NCBI RefSeq assembly: GCF_015351025.1
Contig: NZ_JADKRV010000004.1
Span: 186,001 to 250,000, forward strand
Source: Curtobacterium sp. VKM Ac-1376
Lineage (GTDB): Bacteria; Actinomycetota; Actinomycetes; Actinomycetales; Microbacteriaceae
Reading direction: 5' to 3'
Length of the DNA stretch: 64,000 nt
Numbering within the stretch: position 1 is the first letter of the stretch; every line of letters begins with the position of its first letter. Under the pieces are notes generated by a model. That model was not told the origin of the DNA, made no database searches, and saw nothing but the letters and a program-made list of their open reading frames with translations. The position numbers and the translations under genes are program-made. Shown one piece after another: positions 60,080 to 64,000 of this stretch.

Positions 60080-61507
60080 CTAGCGGCTCGTGGCCAACGC
60101 GTCGTTCGTCCCCGCCGCGACGCTCATCGGCGCACCCGCGACCGGTGTGGGCCGTCCCAGGGAACGGACGGCCCACCCCGCTTTCACCCAGTTCTGGACC
60201 GGCAGGCAGTTGCGCGCATCGATGACGACGCGGCGGCCGACGAGGTCTCCGAGAGCGGCCGGGTCGGCGGTGATGATGTCGTCCCACTCGGTGAGCACGA
60301 GGACCACGTCCGCACCCTCGATCGCATCGTTCATCGAGGCGGCGTAGCTCAGCGTCGGGAACGAGCGCTTCGCTGGCTCCATGGCCTCGGGGTCCCAGAG
60401 CGTGACCTGGGCACCGCGGAGGTGCAGCGCAGCGGCGACGTTGAGCGCCGGGGAGTCCCGCACGTCGTCGGTGAGCGGCTTGAACGCGGCGCCGATGACG
60501 GCCACGCGACGGTTCAGCACCGATCCCCCGGCCGACTCGATCGCCATGTCGATGACCCGCTGGCGCTGGCCCATGTTGATCTCGTCGACCTGCTGCATGA
60601 GGCCGACGACCTGACCGGCGCCGATCTCGTTCGCGCGGTACATGAGCGCCCGGATGTCCTTCGGCAGGCAACCCCCGCCGAAGCCGAGGCCGGCGTTCAG
60701 GAACTTCCGGCCGATTCGGGCGTCGTGACCCAGGGCATCGGCGAGCGTCGTCACGTCGGCCCCGGTGATGGCGCACATCTCGGAGATCGCGTTGATGAAC
60801 GAGATCTTCGTGGCGAGGAACGCGTTGGCGCTGACCTTGACGAGCTCGGCGGTGGCCAGGTCGGTCGTGATGACCGGCGTGCCCTCGCTGATCGGTGCCG
60901 CGTAGACCTCGCGGATCACGCCGTCGGCGGCCTCGGACGCACCGCCCCAGACCAGGCGGTCCGGGTGCAGGGTGTCCTCCACGGCCTTGCCCTCACGCAG
61001 GAACTCCGGGTTCCAGATGAGTTCGGCGTCGATCCCCGACGGCGTGAACTCGCGGACGATGCCGCGGAGCCGTGCCGCCGTGCCGACCGGCACCGTCGAC
61101 TTGCCGACGATGAGCCCCGGGTGGGTGAGGTTCTCGGCGACACCGCGGGTGGCGCTCTCGACGTAGGCCAGGTTCGCGGCGTGCGACCCGGCCTTCTGGG
61201 GGGTGCCGACGCAGACGAAGTGGACGTCCGCTGCGGCCACCGCGGCGGCGATGTCCGCCGTGAAGCGGAGCTTGCCGCTGGCCACGTGCTTCGTGATGAG
61301 CTCGGGCAGCCCGGGCTCGAAGAACGGGACCTCACCGGCGGAGAGGGCGGCGAGCTTCGACGGGTCGATGTCGACGCCGATGGTCTCGAAGCCCATCTCG
61401 GCCATGGCAGCCGCGTGGGTGGCACCGAGGTAGCCGGTGCCGATGACGCTGATGACGGGTGCGGGGCGGGTGTCGGCCGATGCGGTCGACTTCTCGGACT
61501 CGCTCAT
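60080..61507 (-). CDS. UDP-glucose 6-dehydrogenase
   Basis: 475 residues. Rossmann ISVIGTGYLGATHAAAMAEM, PEFLREGKAVEDTLHPDRLV, and the catalytic Cys in GLGFGGGCLPKDIRAL. It oxidises UDP-glucose to UDP-glucuronate with two NAD+. Its ATG overlaps the GH26 stop, so it is the third gene of the operon. It presumably feeds the synthase encoded at the right edge. Confidence 0.95.
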   Translation of the reverse strand: MSESEKSTASADTRPAPVISVIGTGYLGATHAAAMAEMGFETIGVDIDPSKLAALSAGEVPFFEPGLPELITKHVASGKLRFTADIAAAVAAADVHFVCVGTPQKAGSHAANLAYVESATRGVAENLTHPGLIVGKSTVPVGTAARLRGIVREFTPSGIDAELIWNPEFLREGKAVEDTLHPDRLVWGGASEAADGVIREVYAAPISEGTPVITTDLATAELVKVSANAFLATKISFINAISEMCAITGADVTTLADALGHDARIGRKFLNAGLGFGGGCLPKDIRALMYRANEIGAGQVVGLMQQVDEINMGQRQRVIDMAIESAGGSVLNRRVAVIGAAFKPLTDDVRDSPALNVAAALHLRGAQVTLWDPEAMEPAKRSFPTLSYAASMNDAIEGADVVLVLTEWDDIITADPAALGDLVGRRVVIDARNCLPVQNWVKAGWAVRSLGRPTPVAGAPMSVAAGTNDALATSR

Positions 61508-63072
61508 TGCGTGACCTCCTGCAGGTCGTAGTCGATGTCGTTGCGCTTGATGCCCTGGGCGAATGCCTGCAGGGAGTCGGCGCGGGAGTTGAGTCGCCAG
61601 TCGTTCGTGGTGCGCTTGCCGTCGACGATGGTCGTCGCGGTCTCGCTGAAGTACGCGAACCCGATGACGTCGGCGTTGGCGGGGTCCGCCAGCGCATCGA
61701 ACAGCGAGTTGATCCACTGCGTCTTCTGGGGGTCCGAGACGCTGGTCCCGGTCTCGGTCGCCCCGATCTCGTTGAGCATGATGCCCTTGCCCGGCGCGAT
61801 CTGCCGGAGCTGCGCGAGTGTCGCTCCGAAGGTGGTCGCGAACGTCGGCTGCTCGGTGGCGTCGCGGTAGTAGCCGCTCATGCCGACCCAGTCGACGTAG
61901 TCCGCGCCCGGGTAGTACTGCCGCATGTAGTCCAGCGTCTGGTACTTCGGGTTCCCGAGCTTGTCGATGCGGCTCGGGGACCAGTCCCAGATGACGTAGT
62001 CGTTCGCGCCGTTCGCCTGGAAGACGTCGTGCACGTGCTGCCACATCGTCACGTAGGACCCTGCGGCATTCTGCTGGGCATCCCCCTCGGCCCAGTTGTA
62101 CCAGGAGCCGTTCATCTCGTGGTCGAGACGGATGACCATCGGCTGCCCGTTGGCCGCGAGCGCCTTGGCGTATGCGGTCAGGTAGGCATCGAACGCACCA
62201 CCGGAGATGTCCTCGTTGGTGTACCCGGGGACGTACTTCTGGTCGTTCCCGGTCTGCGCCGGGACCGTCTCCCACGTCATGAGCGGGACGCGCCCGTTGG
62301 CCCACGACCGCTGCACGGCGGTGGCGTTGAAGTCCTGGTCGAAGCCCTGGAAGAAACCGGTCATGTTCGACGCGGTCCCGACCTGCCGGGAGACCTCGTC
62401 GTACTCCGCCCAGTTGAAGGGCGACTGCTCGGTGTACAGGCCGTACCAGCGCGACTGCTGCGCGAGGACCTCGGCCTTCGTCGGCGTCACGACCGGGGTG
62501 GCACCGGGGTCGGTCGAGGGGCCGGGGTTCGGCTTCGTCGCACCGCCGTTGCCGGAGCCCGACCCGTTGCCGGAACCGGATCCGCTGCCAGACCCGTTGT
62601 CCGACGAACCAGACCCGGTCCCGTTGCCGGAACCCGCGCCGGCCCCGCCGGAACCCGAGCCACCGTTGCCGGAACCCGCGGCGTTCACGGTGGACGAGCC
62701 TCCCGAGCCCTTCGCGGCACCGAGCTGGGACTGGAGCGACGCGATCTGCGCCTTGAGCTCCGTGATCTGGTCACCACGCGACCCGGCCTGGGCCGTGCGG
62801 GAGTCGAGCTTGCCCTCGAGCGCCCAGATGCGCTCCTGGGCGGCGTCGAGCTGCGTCTGCAGCTCGGCAGCAGAGACCTTCTTGGCCTTCGGGGGATCGA
62901 CGCCGAGCGCGTGGTGCACGGCGGTGGAGACGGGGCCGGCCGGCGAGATCCAGACCGACCAGGTGATGAGTGCCAGGGCGAGCACGATGGCGGTCGTGCC
63001 GACGGCCGTCCAGCGGGCGTGCTTGCTCGACTGCGCCCACCAGGTACCCGAGGAACGGATGAAGTCAGACAA
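61504..63072 (-). CDS. membrane-anchored GH26 family glycoside hydrolase
   Basis: 522 residues from TTG 63072 with GGAGG upstream, overlapping the glycosyltransferase stop. Hydrophobic segment 21-42, coiled coil about 65-118, Gly/Ser/Asn-rich linker 121-178, then the GH26 barrel: RLDHEMNGSWYNW (acid/base Glu319) and IMLNEIGATE (nucleophile Glu435). The family includes beta-mannanases and other beta-1,4 or beta-1,3 endo-hydrolases. Its position between a synthase and UDP-glucose dehydrogenase suggests trimming or release of the secreted polymer. Confidence 0.9.
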   Translation of the reverse strand: MSDFIRSSGTWWAQSSKHARWTAVGTTAIVLALALITWSVWISPAGPVSTAVHHALGVDPPKAKKVSAAELQTQLDAAQERIWALEGKLDSRTAQAGSRGDQITELKAQIASLQSQLGAAKGSGGSSTVNAAGSGNGGSGSGGAGAGSGNGTGSGSSDNGSGSGSGSGNGSGSGNGGATKPNPGPSTDPGATPVVTPTKAEVLAQQSRWYGLYTEQSPFNWAEYDEVSRQVGTASNMTGFFQGFDQDFNATAVQRSWANGRVPLMTWETVPAQTGNDQKYVPGYTNEDISGGAFDAYLTAYAKALAANGQPMVIRLDHEMNGSWYNWAEGDAQQNAAGSYVTMWQHVHDVFQANGANDYVIWDWSPSRIDKLGNPKYQTLDYMRQYYPGADYVDWVGMSGYYRDATEQPTFATTFGATLAQLRQIAPGKGIMLNEIGATETGTSVSDPQKTQWINSLFDALADPANADVIGFAYFSETATTIVDGKRTTNDWRLNSRADSLQAFAQGIKRNDIDYDLQEVTQ

Positions 63073-64000
63073 TGAGGAACGCCTCCAGGGCGAAGATCGC
63101 GATGCCGATGCAGTACGGGATCGCTGCGTACGGGTTGTACCGGCGGGCTCGGGCCGCGGCCGGCGCGGCTGCTCGCTGGGCCTCCTGCTGCGCGACCGCG
63201 GCTGCGGCCTCGCGGCGGGTGGCGAGCACGGTGGTGGTGGAGTTGGTCGCCGCGTCGGCGCCGAAGAGCTCGTCGAACGCACGGTCCACGGCCACCTGGT
63301 CGACGGCCTCGAGCGGGGCGACAGAACCCGACCCGGACGACCCCGCCGCGCGGGCCCGTTCCGCGTCGATCGGGCTCACCGGGACCTGCGCAGTGGACGC
63401 GATCGGCTGGGCGGCATCCGCGGGGTCCTCCTGCATCGGGCCACCGGCGTAGGCGCCGGCACGGGTCCCCCAGCCGGACGCGTGCGCCAGGCGGAAGAAG
63501 CCGATGAGGCGGATCGGCATGAGGAAGAACGTCGACACGATGATGAACATCGGCAGGCGGAAGAAGTCGCTCGGCTTCTCGGCCAGGTGTCGCATCTGCC
63601 GGATCGCCATGCTCAGCACGCTCGAGATCACCATCAGGGCGGCGACGTACACGAAGCCCGTGGAGAAGCCGTACTGGGACAGGATGCCCTGGTACAGGTT
63701 CTCGCCCTGACCGGTGAAGGCGCGGTAGATCCAGCCCGCGATCACGCCGAAGAGCATGAACGGCAGGATGATGTCAGTGATGAAGAAGGCCGCCAGGATC
63801 GGGGCGTGTCCGAGCATCCACGGGAGCATCCGCAGGGTGTTGTACTGCGAACCGCGTGCCCAGCGGAGCTGCTGCTTGAAGAGCTTCTTCACCTGGAGCG
63901 GGGCGTCCGTGTAGACCAGCGAGGTGTACTGGTAGACCGTGCGGTACCCCTCCTTGAGCGTGAGGTTCGTCAGCGTGCGGTCGTCGGAGACCTCGAGGAA
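63065..64000 (-). CDS. processive family 2 glycosyltransferase (polysaccharide synthase), partial
   Basis: N-terminus lies beyond the right edge. The visible part begins FLEVSDDRTLTNLTLKEG, with the catalytic-base-like DDR segment, then QQLRWARG, the QxxRW motif of processive GT2 synthases (cellulose, hyaluronan, alginate-like). Four to five membrane segments follow, then a 120-residue Ala/Ser-rich cytoplasmic tail and a last hydrophobic helix ending ALEAFLIV. Product unknown; the adjoining UDP-glucose dehydrogenase favours a uronate-containing polymer. Confidence 0.88.
   Translation of the reverse strand, partial: FLEVSDDRTLTNLTLKEGYRTVYQYTSLVYTDAPLQVKKLFKQQLRWARGSQYNTLRMLPWMLGHAPILAAFFITDIILPFMLFGVIAGWIYRAFTGQGENLYQGILSQYGFSTGFVYVAALMVISSVLSMAIRQMRHLAEKPSDFFRLPMFIIVSTFFLMPIRLIGFFRLAHASGWGTRAGAYAGGPMQEDPADAAQPIASTAQVPVSPIDAERARAAGSSGSGSVAPLEAVDQVAVDRAFDELFGADAATNSTTTVLATRREAAAAVAQQEAQRAAAPAAARARRYNPYAAIPYCIGIAIFALEAFLIV

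Overview
This is a gene-dense chromosomal window of about 70% GC from an actinobacterium. The gene set (SepH, DUF3000, DUF3710, DUF3159, DUF3093, DUF4191, DUF4193 and DUF7455 proteins, a monomeric NADP-isocitrate dehydrogenase, GlnR boxes at glnA) points to the Microbacteriaceae, most likely Curtobacterium or a close relative. The genus is inferred from overall resemblance. No rRNA, tRNA, CRISPR array, insertion sequence or complete prophage was seen.

Layout. 1-3275 (minus) is a quaternary-amine (glycine betaine-type) ABC importer operon, cut at the left edge. 3483-9493 is accessory: DinB protein, unknown protein, aminoglycoside-phosphotransferase-like kinase, a TetR regulator resembling gamma-butyrolactone receptors, a membrane protein, a frameshifted GAF/degenerate-PP2C gene, a ThuA protein and DUF3817. 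9645-14647 holds icd, a small tandem-repeat membrane protein, a Na+/H+ antiporter and an unknown gene. 14810-18543 holds an M23 peptidase, an XRE regulator with a methyltransferase, and an FBP-domain protein. 18708-21334 holds two aldo/keto reductases around a thioesterase.

21374-22523 is the clearest anomaly: a roughly 0.9-kb lower-GC insert with remnants that look like a toxin tip and immunity gene. It is bracketed by two collinear 126-bp direct repeats, one of which is the 3' end of the neighbouring hydrolase gene.

22457-48412 is mostly core: alpha/beta hydrolase, DUF3000, RNase D, thiolase, the fatty-acid multifunctional enzyme, dxs, acnA, DUF3159-DUF3710-dut, DUF3093, DUF4193, sepH, a phosphodiesterase-like gene, convergent parC and parE, DUF7455, then (minus) sigA-murT-gatD. 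From memory this order resembles the mycobacterial sigA-dut-dxs neighbourhood. 48608-59729 carries an MFS transporter, a PAC2 protein, pepA, lpdA-sucB, a pseudokinase-like gene, DUF4191, RDD and glnA. 60080-64000 (minus) is a polysaccharide operon: family-2 glycosyltransferase (cut by the right edge), GH26 hydrolase, UDP-glucose dehydrogenase.

The most exciting candidate is the murT-gatD-like pair behind sigA. The GatD-like protein has lost both catalytic residues of its glutaminase site, and the MurT-like ligase has no cysteine at all, so no zinc ribbon. Microbacteriaceae have type-B peptidoglycan, in which the alpha-carboxyl of D-Glu carries the interpeptide bridge instead of an amide. A glutaminase-dead MurT/GatD complex is what one would expect for an enzyme that attaches an amino acid there. 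The window also holds several families of dispersed intergenic palindromes at gene ends, and an 18-bp motif shared by icd and acnA.
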